Made by a program: the position numbers and the translations under genes
Notes under the pieces: generated by a model
Database searches by the model: none
What the model was told of the DNA's origin: nothing
The model's input: only the letters and a program-made list of their open reading frames with translations
Shown here: piece by piece, positions 1-14,965 of the stretch
How the letters are laid out: every line of letters starts with the position of its first letter
Numbering within the stretch: the first letter of the stretch is position 1
NCBI RefSeq assembly: GCF_003751605.1
Contig: NZ_RJVJ01000001.1
Span: forward strand, 186,001-250,000
Direction: 5' to 3'
DNA length: 64,000 nucleotides
DNA from: Kitasatospora cineracea
Lineage (GTDB): Bacteria > Actinomycetota > Actinomycetes > Streptomycetales > Streptomycetaceae

Positions 1-1606
1 GGTCGCGCAGCATCAGGGTGAGCCGCTTGTACGAGGGGACCCGGCGGGCGAAGCCGATGGTCAGCACGTCGGGGTCGAGGACGCTGTTCGTCCAGCCCAA
101 CTCGGCTTCCCCGGCGCCGCGTTGCTGCCAGGAGGCGCGCAGCCGGCGGCGGGCCTCGTCGACCAGCTGGGCGCGCAGCGAGCGGCGCAGCTCCCAGACC
201 TCGGCGTTGCCGATCCGCTCCAGGCCGGTCCACTGCTCGGCGGTGCCGACGGCCATCGCGTGCTCGGCGCGCTCCTGGCCGATCTCGGTGGCGCCGAGCC
301 GGACGACGGCGGGGTCGATCCAGGTGGGGGCGTGCACGCCGTTGGTGATCGAGGTGATCGGGACCTCGGGCGCGTCGAAGCCGGGCCACAGGCCGCGGAA
401 CATCTCCCGGCTGACGGCGCCGTGCAGGGTGGAGACGCCGTTGGCGCGCTGGGCCAGGCGCAGGCCCATCGCGGCCATGTTGAACAGCTTGGGGTCGCCG
501 CCGCTCCAGCTCTCCGCGCCGAGCGCGAGCACCCGGTCGACCGGGACGCCGGGCAGCGCGGCGTCGCCGCCGAAGTGCCGGGCGACCAGCTCGCGGTCGA
601 AGCGGTCGATGCCGGCGGGCACCGGGGTGTGGGTGGTGAACACGGTGCCGGCCCGGACGGCCTCCAGTGCGTCGGCGAAGCCGAGCCCGGGGTGGGCGGC
701 GGTGAGTTCGCCGATCCGTTCCAGGCCGAGGAAGCCGGCGTGGCCCTCGTTGGTGTGGAAGACCTCGGGTTCGGGGTGGCCGGTGAGCCGGCAGTAGGTG
801 CGGACGGCGCGGACGCCGCCGATGCCCAGCAGTATTTCCTGCAGCAGCCGGTGCTCGCTGCCGCCGCCGTAGAGCCGGTCGGTGACGTCGCGTTCGGCGG
901 GGCTGTTGGCCTCGACGTCGGAGTCGAGCAGCAGCAGCGGGACCCGGCCGACCTGGGCCCGCCAGACCTGGGCGGCCAGGGTGCGGCCGCCGGGGAGGGC
1001 GAGGTCGATCCGGCAGGGGGTGCCGTCGGGCTCGCGGAGCAGGGTGACGGCGAGCGCGTCGGGGTCGAGCAGCGGGTAGCGCTCCTGCTGCCAGCCGTCC
1101 CGGTCGAGGGACTGCCGGAAGTAGCCGTGCCGGTAGAACAGGCCGACGCCGACGAGCGGCACGCCGAGGTCGGAGGCCGCCTTGAGGTGGTCGCCGGCCA
1201 GGATGCCGAGGCCTCCGGAGTACTGCGGCAGGGCCGCGGCGATGCCGTACTCGGGGGAGAAGTAGGCGACGGCGGCGGGCAGCTCGCCGTCCGGACCTGC
1301 GGGGTCGCTCGCGCCCTGGTACCAGCGCGGGCCGGTGAGGTAGTCGCGCAGTTCGTCGGACAGGTCGCCGAGGCGGCGCAGGAAGCGCCGGTCGCCGGCC
1401 AGCGCGGCGAGTCTGGCGGCGGGGACTTCGCCGAGCAGTCGGACCGGGTCCTCTCCGACGGCGGCCCAGACGTCCGGGTCGACGGAGCGGAACAGCTCCC
1501 TCGTCTCGGGGTGCCAGGACCAGCGGAGGTTCAGCGCGAGCTCGTGCAGTGGCTGCAGTTGTTCGGGCAGGACAGTGCGGACGGTGAACCTGCGGATTGC
1601 CTTCAC
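1..1606 (-). CDS. glgP: Alpha-glucan (glycogen/maltodextrin) phosphorylase, 3' end cut by window edge
   Basis: Removes glucose-1-phosphate from the non-reducing ends of alpha-1,4-glucans using phosphate and pyridoxal phosphate. The protein opens with VKAIRRFTVRTVLPEQ and LALNLRWSWHPETRELF, followed by YFSPEYGIAAALPQYSGGLG and HLKAASDLGVPL, typical of the actinobacterial GlgP N-terminus; further on it reads VFHTNEGHAGFLGLERI and TSITNGVHAPTWIDP. The GTG at 1606 is chosen because the in-frame ATG slightly upstream is followed at once by a stop. The PLP-lysine region lies beyond the window. It is divergent from the glgE operon, as expected for a glucan turnover locus. About 535 codons are visible of an expected 850-900. 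Confidence 0.93.
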   Translation of the reverse strand, partial: MKAIRRFTVRTVLPEQLQPLHELALNLRWSWHPETRELFRSVDPDVWAAVGEDPVRLLGEVPAARLAALAGDRRFLRRLGDLSDELRDYLTGPRWYQGASDPAGPDGELPAAVAYFSPEYGIAAALPQYSGGLGILAGDHLKAASDLGVPLVGVGLFYRHGYFRQSLDRDGWQQERYPLLDPDALAVTLLREPDGTPCRIDLALPGGRTLAAQVWRAQVGRVPLLLLDSDVEANSPAERDVTDRLYGGGSEHRLLQEILLGIGGVRAVRTYCRLTGHPEPEVFHTNEGHAGFLGLERIGELTAAHPGLGFADALEAVRAGTVFTTHTPVPAGIDRFDRELVARHFGGDAALPGVPVDRVLALGAESWSGGDPKLFNMAAMGLRLAQRANGVSTLHGAVSREMFRGLWPGFDAPEVPITSITNGVHAPTWIDPAVVRLGATEIGQERAEHAMAVGTAEQWTGLERIGNAEVWELRRSLRAQLVDEARRRLRASWQQRGAGEAELGWTNSVLDPDVLTIGFARRVPSYKRLTLMLRD

Positions 1607-2245
1607 GGCATGGAGCGTAGCCCCGGTCACGCGCCTGACGGGGCGTCAACTGGCGGGCGGCACACCCGTTCGGAGCAGCGTTGAGATCGTTCCGGGCGCG
1701 TGGTGGCAAATACCGGCGCGCGGGGGGCGCACGCTGGGAAAAGACGCGCCGTCAGGTGTGAACTTCTGGGAACGGAGGTGTTGCGGGTGGCTTCCGCACT
1801 GCGACATAGCGGCTTAAAGAGCGCGCCAACCCGCGCACAGCCCTTGCCGGTGGTGCGAGGATGCAACAAGGTCGTGAGTGCCGCTGGTGCGCGATCGGGT
1901 GGTCGCCCCTGCTGCCTCGGCCGCTGCATGTCCTGTTCGACGAACCCTCACACTCCTTAGCCCATTCGGCCCCAGTCGCCGCTACTTCGCGTGTCCTTGT
2001 TCCCTGCCGGGTCGTTTTTCCGATGGGTTGGGTCACGCAGGGGGCGTGCATCGAGCGACGCGCGCCGGGACACGTGCGTCCGGCTCGGCGCGCCGCCGGG
2101 TGGCCGCGGCCGGTGGGCGGAGTTGCCGGGTCCGTCCGTACGGACAGGCTCCGACCGCACGTCCTTCCTCACCCAGTAGTCCTCCCGGCACTCCCCCGGC
2201 GCCGCGCCGCGGGAGCTGCCGCCGATCTCGGGCAGGAGCATTGGC
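1607..2245. promoter_or_regulatory. Divergent intergenic region glgP / glgE
   Basis: About 640 bases with no convincing gene; the open frames here have no ribosome site and no recognisable protein. It must hold the promoters for glgP (leftward) and glgE (rightward). A 12-bp perfect palindrome, GTCCGTACGGAC, lies at 2134-2145, about 100 bases before glgE, and could be a regulator site. The glgE ribosome site is an AGGAG ending 7 bases before its ATG. Confidence 0.5.
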
Positions 2246-6345
<4,100 letters not shown>

Positions 6346-6416
6346 CGGCCGGAACGCCTCAGCACGTCCACGAAGTAACGATCCCTCAGGCCCCGAACGG
6401 GACGTCTCCCTCCGCC

Positions 6417-6442
6417 GGGCGCGCGGGAATTCCCGCGCGCCC
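6417..6442 (+). terminator. 26-bp perfect palindrome after treS
   Basis: A perfect palindrome centred on an EcoRI site (GGAATTCC), with 13 bases each side of the centre and GGGCGCGCGGG / CCCGCGCGCCC arms. It can form an 11-bp GC stem with a 4-base loop. It sits in the 270-base gap between treS and mak; no run of T follows. A terminator or attenuator is the simplest reading; a protein site is possible. Confidence 0.55.
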
Positions 6443-6615
6443 CCGGAGGTCTTCGCACCACCGCGTACGGAGAACAGCCCAACGGCCACCCACACGAAGG
6501 CGTGACACCGAGTCGCTGCTCGCGTGCCGTCGCCGCCGCGCCGCCGAAATCCGGAAGACTGCTGGGCCCGGCCACGATTCGTCGGGCGTCCGCCCGCTTC
6601 CGGGGAAAGGGAGTC

Positions 6616-8106
6616 ATGTCCGAACCCTCCCGTTCTCAAGCCCACGTGCACCGTGAGCCCTCCGACACCGCCACCGGGCCGGTCGGAACGCGCACACCGG
6701 GGGTCCGGAGAACCGCCGCCGGAGTCGGCGAACTGGTCCAGGCGGCGCTGCCGCTGATCGCCGAGTGGCTGCCCACCCAGCGCTGGTACGCCGGGAAGGG
6801 CCGGCCGATCGCCGCGCTCACCCCGGTGGTCGGCACCCCGCTGCAGGTCGGCGACCCCGCCCTGCTGCACCTGCTGCTGCGGGTCGAGCACGGCGGCGCC
6901 TCCGCCGGGCCGGGGGACGTCTACCAGCTGCTGCTGGGCATCCGCTCGGAGCAGCCGGCCACGGTCGGCCCGATGGCGGTGCTGGGCCAGTTGACGGGCG
7001 GCACCTACGACGGCGCGACGCTGTACGACGCGGTGCACGACCCGGAGCTGACCGGCCGGCTGCTGGAGCACCTGGCCACCGGCGACCGGTTCGGCTCGCT
7101 GTCCTTCCGCCGCACCCCCGGCCCCGGCCTGCCGGGCAACCTGCCGGGGCGGGCGTCGACCGCCGAGCAGTCCAACTCCTCGGTGATCTACGACACCGCG
7201 TTCATCCTCAAGCTGTTCCGCCGGATCAGTCCGGGCACCAACCCCGACCTGGAGCTGTCCCTGGCGCTGTCCCGGGCCGGCTCGACCCGCATCCCCCGGG
7301 TCGCCGCCTGGTTCGAGTGCCGGCTGGAGCGCTCCGAGCCCGCCACCCTGGGCCTGCTGCAGCGCTACCTGGCCGACGCCGAGGACGGCTGGGAGCTGGC
7401 CCTCGACCAGGTCGCCCGGCTCAAGGGCGACCCCTCGCCCGGCAACTTCGCCATCGAGGCGCACCGGCTCGGCCGGGCCACCGCCGAGGTGCACCGGGTG
7501 CTGGCCCGCACCATGCCGACCGCCCGGCTGGACCGGGCCCGGATCGCCGAACTCGCCGACGCGATGTCCGGCCGGCTGGACTCCGCGGTCGCCGCCGTGC
7601 CCGGCCTGATGCGCTACCGCCCGGCGCTGCGCGCCGCGTTCCAGCAGCTCACCGAGGCCCACCTGGACGGCCTGCTGGTCCAGCGGATCCACGGCGACCT
7701 GCACCTGGGCCAGGCGATGCGCACCCCGCAGGGCTGGGTGCTGCTGGACTTCGAGGGCGAGCCGGCCAAGCCGCTGGCCGAGCGCCGCCTGCCGCAGCCC
7801 GCGCTGCGGGACGTCGCCGCGATGCTCCGCTCCTTCGACTACGCGGCCGCCCACCTGCTGGCCGGCGCCCCCGGCCAGGACCCGGAGCTCGCCCTGCTGG
7901 CCTCCGCCTGGGCCTCCCGCAACCGGGCCGCGTACTGCGCGGGCTACACCGCGGGCGGCGGCGTCGACCCGACCGGCGCGCCGGAGCTGATGCGCGCGCT
8001 GGAGATCGACAAGGCGGTGTACGAGGTGGTGTACGAGGCCCGGCACCGGCCGAGCTGGCTGCCGATCCCGCTGGCCGCGATCAACCGCCTGGCCGACTCC
8101 GTCTGA
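6616..8106 (+). CDS. mak: Maltokinase (Pep2 family)
   Basis: ATP-dependent kinase making alpha-maltose-1-phosphate, the GlgE substrate. The start is an ATG preceded by a good GGGGAAAGGGAG site; the open frame extends upstream but without a ribosome site. The 496-residue protein has the N-terminal [12 protein letters not shown] segment of Pep2 proteins and the aminoglycoside-phosphotransferase-like catalytic loop HGDLHLGQ (His359-Asp361), followed by [17 protein letters not shown], which carries the metal-binding Asp. The first 40 or so residues are variable. It lies between treS and glgB in the usual GlgE-pathway order. A strong hairpin follows its stop. Confidence 0.94.
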   Translation: MSEPSRSQAHVHREPSDTATGPVGTRTPGVRRTAAGVGELVQAALPLIAEWLPTQRWYAGKGRPIAALTPVVGTPLQVGDPALLHLLLRVEHGGASAGPGDVYQLLLGIRSEQPATVGPMAVLGQLTGGTYDGATLYDAVHDPELTGRLLEHLATGDRFGSLSFRRTPGPGLPGNLPGRASTAEQSNSSVIYDTAFILKLFRRISPGTNPDLELSLALSRAGSTRIPRVAAWFECRLERSEPATLGLLQRYLADAEDGWELALDQVARLKGDPSPGNFAIEAHRLGRATAEVHRVLARTMPTARLDRARIAELADAMSGRLDSAVAAVPGLMRYRPALRAAFQQLTEAHLDGLLVQRIHGDLHLGQAMRTPQGWVLLDFEGEPAKPLAERRLPQPALRDVAAMLRSFDYAAAHLLAGAPGQDPELALLASAWASRNRAAYCAGYTAGGGVDPTGAPELMRALEIDKAVYEVVYEARHRPSWLPIPLAAINRLADSV

Positions 8107-8110
8107 CCCG

Positions 8111-8138
8111 CGCCCGGCCGCCCTCCGGCGGCCGGGCG
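8111..8138 (+). terminator. Stem-loop after mak
   Basis: A perfect 12-bp stem, CGCCCGGCCGCC / GGCGGCCGGGCG, with loop CTCC, starting 4 bases after the mak stop. The position and strength fit a rho-independent terminator of the GC-only actinobacterial kind. It implies that glgB has its own promoter or is expressed by read-through. Confidence 0.7.
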
Positions 8139-8153
8139 AGCCGCCTCTCCCCC

Positions 8154-8204
8154 GCACCTGTCGCACCTGTCGCACCTGTCGCACCTGTCGCACCTGTCGC
8201 ACCT
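8154..8204 (+). repeat. 9-bp tandem repeat, 5.7 copies
   Basis: Five exact copies of GCACCTGTC plus a partial sixth, between the mak terminator and glgB. In the glgB frame, upstream of its start, it would read as (Pro-Val-Ala)n, but the nearest credible start with a ribosome site lies 70 bases downstream. The copy number is likely to vary between strains by slippage. Confidence 0.9.
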
Positions 8205-8276
8205 CCAACTCCCTCATCCAGCAAGCCAGTTCCCCCGCGTCCCCGCGCAAGGCACCCGATCCTGGAGGATTCCGCC

Positions 8277-10718
<2,442 letters not shown>

Positions 10719-10766
10719 CCGTGCTGAACATCAGGTAAGAGGTCGACTTCCGGCATCGCACTCGTC

Positions 10767-10778
10767 TACAGCGCTGTA
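10767..10778. promoter_or_regulatory. Palindrome TACAGCGCTGTA before uppP remnant
   Basis: A 12-bp perfect palindrome followed directly by AATAGG. It is placed 55 bases before the start of the decayed uppP copy and 48 bases after glgB. Its size and symmetry fit a TetR or GntR operator, but no regulator gene is adjacent. Confidence 0.4.
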
Positions 10779-10833
10779 ATAGGTTCGCGCTCGCCGGCCG
10801 CCCGCCGCAGCCGCAGCCGCCGAGAAGAGTGCG

Positions 10834-11407
10834 ATGTCGCCGTCCCTGACCTATCCCGAATCCATCGGCATCGGCCTGCTCCAGGGCGCCACCGAGCTCT
10901 TCCCGGTCTCCAGCCTCGGCCACGCCGTCCTGGTGCCGGCGCTGATCGGCGGCCGGACCCGGCACGACTGGACGTCACCGCCGACAACTCCCCCTACCCG
11001 GCCGTCCTGGTCGGCCACTTCCGCCGCGGCTGGATCCGGATCGTCGGCGGCCTGTTCTCCTCGCCCACCCGGCGCGAGATCGCCACCCCCGAGCAGAAGC
11101 TCGCCCGGCTGCTCGTGCTGCCCACCGTCCCGGTCGGCACCGCCGGACCGGCCCTGGACCACCTGCTGCGCGACGCCCTCGGCAAGCCGAACCCGGCCGC
11201 GTTCTTCCTCGCCCTCAACAGCCTGGTCCTCTACACCGCCGAGCGCCTCAAGCGCGGCGGCACCGGCTGGCTCGCCGGCCGCCTTCCTGGCTGGCTACGC
11301 CTCCGTCCGCTTCCTCACCAACGTACTTCGAGACCCGCAGCCTCACCCCCTTCGCCGCCTCCTGCGCCCTGGCCGGCCTCGGCTGCCCGGTCTACCTGAA
11401 CGTCTGA
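10834..11407 (+). pseudogene. uppP: Decayed undecaprenyl-diphosphatase (UppP/BacA)
   Basis: The first 40 codons read as an intact UppP N-terminus (LTYPESIGIGLLQGATELFP, then VSSLGHAVLVPALIGG), including the E..PVSS active-site motif. Near 10970 the frame shifts; the next frame reads VTADNSPYPAVLVGHF, WIRIVGGLFSSPTRREIA, TPEQKLARLLVLPTVPVG and ALGKPNPAAFFLALNSLVLY. Near 11290 it changes again to FLAGYASVRFLTN, and near 11325 to YFETRSLTPFAASCALAG ending in a stop. At least three frame breaks are present, one transmembrane stretch is shortened, and the second catalytic segment (PG.SRSG) is deleted. The remnant is about 70% of normal length and cannot encode an active enzyme. Confidence 0.85.
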
Positions 11408-11512
11408 CGCCCCGTCCGGCGGTAGCGCCGGTGCCGCAGCACGGTGCCCGTGTTGTACGACGGTATGGTCGGTGTGACCGCAGCCTGGGACGACCGGACG
11501 GAGAGCTCCACC

Positions 11513-13651
11513 GTGGCGCGCAGCGTGTACGTGACCGGGATCGACCGGGGGGACGGCCGGCAGGCCGTGGAGCTCGGGGTCATGGAACTGCTCACCCGCC
11601 AGGTGGACCGGGTGGGCGTGTTCCGTCCGCTGGTGCACGCCGCGGACGGCGGTGGGGCGGCCGGCGACCACGTGGTGGAACTGCTGCGCGGCCGGTACCG
11701 GCTGGACCTGCCGGTCTCCGAGCTGTACGGGCTGACGTACGACGAGGCGGCGGCGCTGCAGGCGGCCAGCGGGCAGGACGAGCTGGTCTCGGCGCTGGTG
11801 GAGCGCTTCCACCAGCTGGAGCGGCGCTGCCAGGCGGTGCTGGTGCTGGGCACCGACTTCTCGGACACCAACATCCCGGACGAGCTGGCCTTCAACGCCC
11901 GGCTGGCGAACGAGTTCGGGGCGGGCGTGCTGCCGGTGGTCGGCGGCCGGCACGAGGACCCGCAGGCGGTGGTCGCGGAGGTGCGCAACGCGCACCGGGC
12001 GTACCGGGACCTGGGGTGCTCGATCCTGGCGATGGTGGCCAACCGGGTCCGGCCGGGGGCCAAGCAGCAGGTGCAGCGGGCGCTGACCGAGAAGCTGCCG
12101 GTACCGGTGTACGTGATCCCGGAGGAGCCCGCGCTGGCCGCGCCGACGGTGGCGCAGCTGGTGGAGGCGACCGGCGCGACGGTGCTGCTGGGCGACGCGG
12201 CGGGGCTCTCCCGGGACGTGCGGAACTTCGTGTTCGGCGGGGCGATGCTGCCGACCTTCCTGGACGCGCTGACCGAGGGCGCGCTGGTGGTGACCCCGGG
12301 CGACCGGGCGGACCTGGTGATCGGGTCGCTGGCGGCGCACGCGGCGGGCTCCCCGCCGATCGCCGGCGTGCTGCTGACGCTCGGCCAGCACCCGGGCCCG
12401 AACGTGATGGCGCTGGCCTCCCGGCTGGCCCCGGGCACCCCGGTGGCCGAGGTGACCGAGGGCTCCTGGCTGACCGCGGCGGCCCTCACCCACCTGGAGG
12501 GCCGGATCGGCCCGAACAGCCCGCGGAAGGCCGAGATCGCCCTCGGCCTGTTCGAACTGCACGTGGACACCGTCGAGTTGACCAGCCGGATCGAGCTGAG
12601 CCGGTCCGAGCGGGTCACCCCGATGATGTTCGAGCACGCCCTGCTGGAGCGGGCCCGCGCGGACCGCCGGCACATCGTCCTGCCGGAGGGCACCGAGGAC
12701 CGGGTGCTGCGCGCCGCCGAGGTGCTGCTGCGCCGCAACATCTGCGACCTGACCCTGCTCGGCGCCCCGGACGAGGTGCACCGCAAGCTGGCCGCGCTCG
12801 GCATCGAGCTCCCGCAGGCCGGCGACGCGGGCGCGCAGCTGCGGATCGTCGACCCGGCGGCCAGCCCGCTGCGCCAGCAGTTCGCCGAGCTGTACGCGAA
12901 GGCCCGGGCGCACAAGGGCATGACGGTGGAGCGGGCGCTGGACGTGGTCACCGACGTCTCGTACTTCGGCACCCTGATGGTGCAGGAGGGCATCGCGGAC
13001 GGCATGGTCTCGGGCGCGGTGCACTCGACGGCGGCGACCATCCGCCCGGCCTTCGAGGTGATCAAGACCTCGCCGGGGGCGGCGATCGTCTCCTCGGTGT
13101 TCTTCATGTGCCTGGCCGACAAGGTGCTGGTGTACGGCGACTGCGCGGTCAACCCGGACCCGGACGCCCGGCAGCTGGCCGACATCGCGGTCCAGTCGGC
13201 GGAGACCGCGGCCCAGTTCGGGGTGGAGCCGCGGGTGGCGATGCTGTCGTACTCGACCGGCGCCTCGGGCTCGGGCGCGGACGTGGACAAGGTCCGCAAG
13301 GCCACCGAGCTGGTCCGCGAGCTGCGCCCGGACCTGCTGGTGGAGGGGCCGATCCAGTACGACGCGGCGGTGGACGCGCGCGTCGCGGCGACCAAGCTGC
13401 CGGGCTCGGCGGTGGCCGGCCGGGCCACCGTGCTGATCTTCCCGGACCTGAACACCGGCAACAACACCTACAAGGCGGTGCAGCGCTCGGCCGGGGCGAT
13501 CGCGGTCGGCCCGGTGCTGCAGGGCCTGAACAAGCCGGTGAACGACCTGTCCCGGGGCGCCCTGGTGGAGGACATCGTCTCCACCGTGGCGATCACCGCG
13601 ATCCAGTCCCAGCCCGCCGCCGAGACCCCCGCCGCAGGAGGCGCCCAGTGA
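11513..13651 (+). CDS. pta: Phosphate acetyltransferase
   Basis: Converts acetyl-CoA and phosphate to acetyl phosphate. The GTG start (VARSVYVTGIDRGDGRQAVE) has a GGAGAG site upstream and matches the usual beginning of actinobacterial Pta; the frame is open further upstream but without support. The 712-residue long form has a P-loop-like N-terminal BioD-like domain (TDFSDTNIPDELAFNARLAN), a DRTGG regulatory domain, and a C-terminal catalytic PTA domain (HIVLPEGTEDRVLRAAEVLL onward, with GAVHSTAATIRPAFEVIKT and FPDLNTGNNTYKA). It overlaps ackA by GTGA; an AGGAGG inside its end serves ackA. Confidence 0.96.
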   Translation: MARSVYVTGIDRGDGRQAVELGVMELLTRQVDRVGVFRPLVHAADGGGAAGDHVVELLRGRYRLDLPVSELYGLTYDEAAALQAASGQDELVSALVERFHQLERRCQAVLVLGTDFSDTNIPDELAFNARLANEFGAGVLPVVGGRHEDPQAVVAEVRNAHRAYRDLGCSILAMVANRVRPGAKQQVQRALTEKLPVPVYVIPEEPALAAPTVAQLVEATGATVLLGDAAGLSRDVRNFVFGGAMLPTFLDALTEGALVVTPGDRADLVIGSLAAHAAGSPPIAGVLLTLGQHPGPNVMALASRLAPGTPVAEVTEGSWLTAAALTHLEGRIGPNSPRKAEIALGLFELHVDTVELTSRIELSRSERVTPMMFEHALLERARADRRHIVLPEGTEDRVLRAAEVLLRRNICDLTLLGAPDEVHRKLAALGIELPQAGDAGAQLRIVDPAASPLRQQFAELYAKARAHKGMTVERALDVVTDVSYFGTLMVQEGIADGMVSGAVHSTAATIRPAFEVIKTSPGAAIVSSVFFMCLADKVLVYGDCAVNPDPDARQLADIAVQSAETAAQFGVEPRVAMLSYSTGASGSGADVDKVRKATELVRELRPDLLVEGPIQYDAAVDARVAATKLPGSAVAGRATVLIFPDLNTGNNTYKAVQRSAGAIAVGPVLQGLNKPVNDLSRGALVEDIVSTVAITAIQSQPAAETPAAGGAQ

Positions 13652-14853
13652 CCGCCGGTACCCGTGTCCTGGTGCTGAACGCCGGGTCGTCCTCGGTGAA
13701 GTACCAGCTGATCGACATGCTGGACGGCTCCCGGCTGGCCTCCGGCCTGGTGGAGCGGATCGGCGAGGAGGCCGGCCGGCTGCTGCACCTGCCGCTGACC
13801 GGGGAGCCGCGCGAGACGCTGCGGCGCTTCGACGGGCACGACGTGGCGCTGCGGGCGGTGGCCGACGAGCTGGCGAAGGACCTGATGGGCCTGGACTCGC
13901 CGGAGCTGGCGGCGATCGGCCACCGGGTGGTGCACGGCGGGCTGCGCTTCACCCGGCCGACGCTGGTCACCGACGCGGTCCTGGCCGAGATCCGCCGGCT
14001 GATCCCGGTCGCGCCGCTGCACAACCCGGCGAACATCACCGGCATCGAGGTGGCCCGGGCGCTGCGCCCGGACCTGCCGCAGGTCGCGGTGTTCGACACC
14101 GCGTTCCACGCCACGCTGCCCGAGCACGCGGCCCGCTACGCGATCGACCGGAGGACCGCCGACGAGCACCGGGTGCGCCGCTACGGCTTCCACGGCACCT
14201 CGCACCAGTACGTCTCGCGGGCCACCGCCCGGCTGCTCGGCCGGGACCCGGCGGAGCTGAACGTGATCGTGCTGCACCTGGGCAACGGCGCCTCGGCCTC
14301 GGCGGTGGCGGGCGGGGTGTGCGTGGAGACCTCGATGGGGCTGACCCCGCTGGAGGGCCTGGTGATGGGCACCCGCTCCGGCGACGTGGACCCGGGCCTG
14401 GTGTTCCACCTGCACCGGGTCGGCGGGATGAGCATCGACCAGATCGACGACCTGCTGAACCGGCGCAGCGGCCTGCTGGGCCTGTGCGGGGACAACGACA
14501 TGCGCGAGGTGGTCCGCCGGGCCCAGGAGGGGGAGGAGGACGCCAAGCTGGCGTTCGACTCGTACGTGCACCGGATCCGGCGCTACCTGGGCGGCTACTA
14601 CGCGGTGCTGGGGCGGGTGGACGCGGTGGCGTTCACCGCGGGTGTCGGGGAGAACTCCGCCGAGGTGCGGGCCGCGGTCTGTGCCAATCTGGAGGAGCTG
14701 GGCATTTCGGTCGATCCGGAGCTGAACGCGGTGCGTTCCCGGGACGCCCGGACGGTCTCGCCGTCCTACTCGCGGGTCACCGTCGCGGTGGTGCCGACCG
14801 ACGAGGAGCTGGAGATCGCCCAGCAGACGTTCGCGCTGGTCCACGAGGTGTAG
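13648..14853 (+). CDS. ackA: Acetate kinase
   Basis: Converts acetyl phosphate and ADP to acetate and ATP, or the reverse for acetate activation. The GTG start lies within the pta stop and is preceded by AGGAGG 7 bases away. The 401-residue protein carries VLNAGSSSVKYQLID at the N-terminus, the acetate/phosphate-binding YGFHGTSHQYVS and HLGNGASASAV, MGLTPLEGLVMGTRSGDVDP, and the C-terminal adenine-binding FTAGVGENSAEVR. Coupling with pta gives the acetate overflow pair. Confidence 0.97.
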   Translation: MTAGTRVLVLNAGSSSVKYQLIDMLDGSRLASGLVERIGEEAGRLLHLPLTGEPRETLRRFDGHDVALRAVADELAKDLMGLDSPELAAIGHRVVHGGLRFTRPTLVTDAVLAEIRRLIPVAPLHNPANITGIEVARALRPDLPQVAVFDTAFHATLPEHAARYAIDRRTADEHRVRRYGFHGTSHQYVSRATARLLGRDPAELNVIVLHLGNGASASAVAGGVCVETSMGLTPLEGLVMGTRSGDVDPGLVFHLHRVGGMSIDQIDDLLNRRSGLLGLCGDNDMREVVRRAQEGEEDAKLAFDSYVHRIRRYLGGYYAVLGRVDAVAFTAGVGENSAEVRAAVCANLEELGISVDPELNAVRSRDARTVSPSYSRVTVAVVPTDEELEIAQQTFALVHEV

Positions 14854-14952
14854 GTCCCGCGCGGGATGACTACCCGTCAGTATCCCACCCCTCGGAATGT
14901 TCGTTGGCGATATCTGACGATTCGAGCTGAATGTACCGATAACACGAACGGA

Positions 14953-14958
14953 TAGACT
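14953..14958 (+). promoter_or_regulatory. -10 element of a probable leaderless pyk promoter
   Basis: TAGACT lies exactly 7 bases before the pyk ATG, which has no Shine-Dalgarno sequence. In actinobacteria this arrangement places the transcription start at or next to the start codon, so pyk is probably translated from a leaderless transcript. Confidence 0.6.
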
Positions 14959-14965
14959 GACGGAT

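Noticed and set aside
8154..8204. CRISPR-like array
   Set aside because: The units are 9 bp and directly adjacent, with no spacers.
10834..14853. A single long open frame that would join UppP-like sequence to acetate kinase
   Set aside because: The UppP part is out of register after codon 40, the middle is the shadow of pta in another frame, and ackA has its own GTG and AGGAGG. It is an accident of GC-rich coding, not a fusion.
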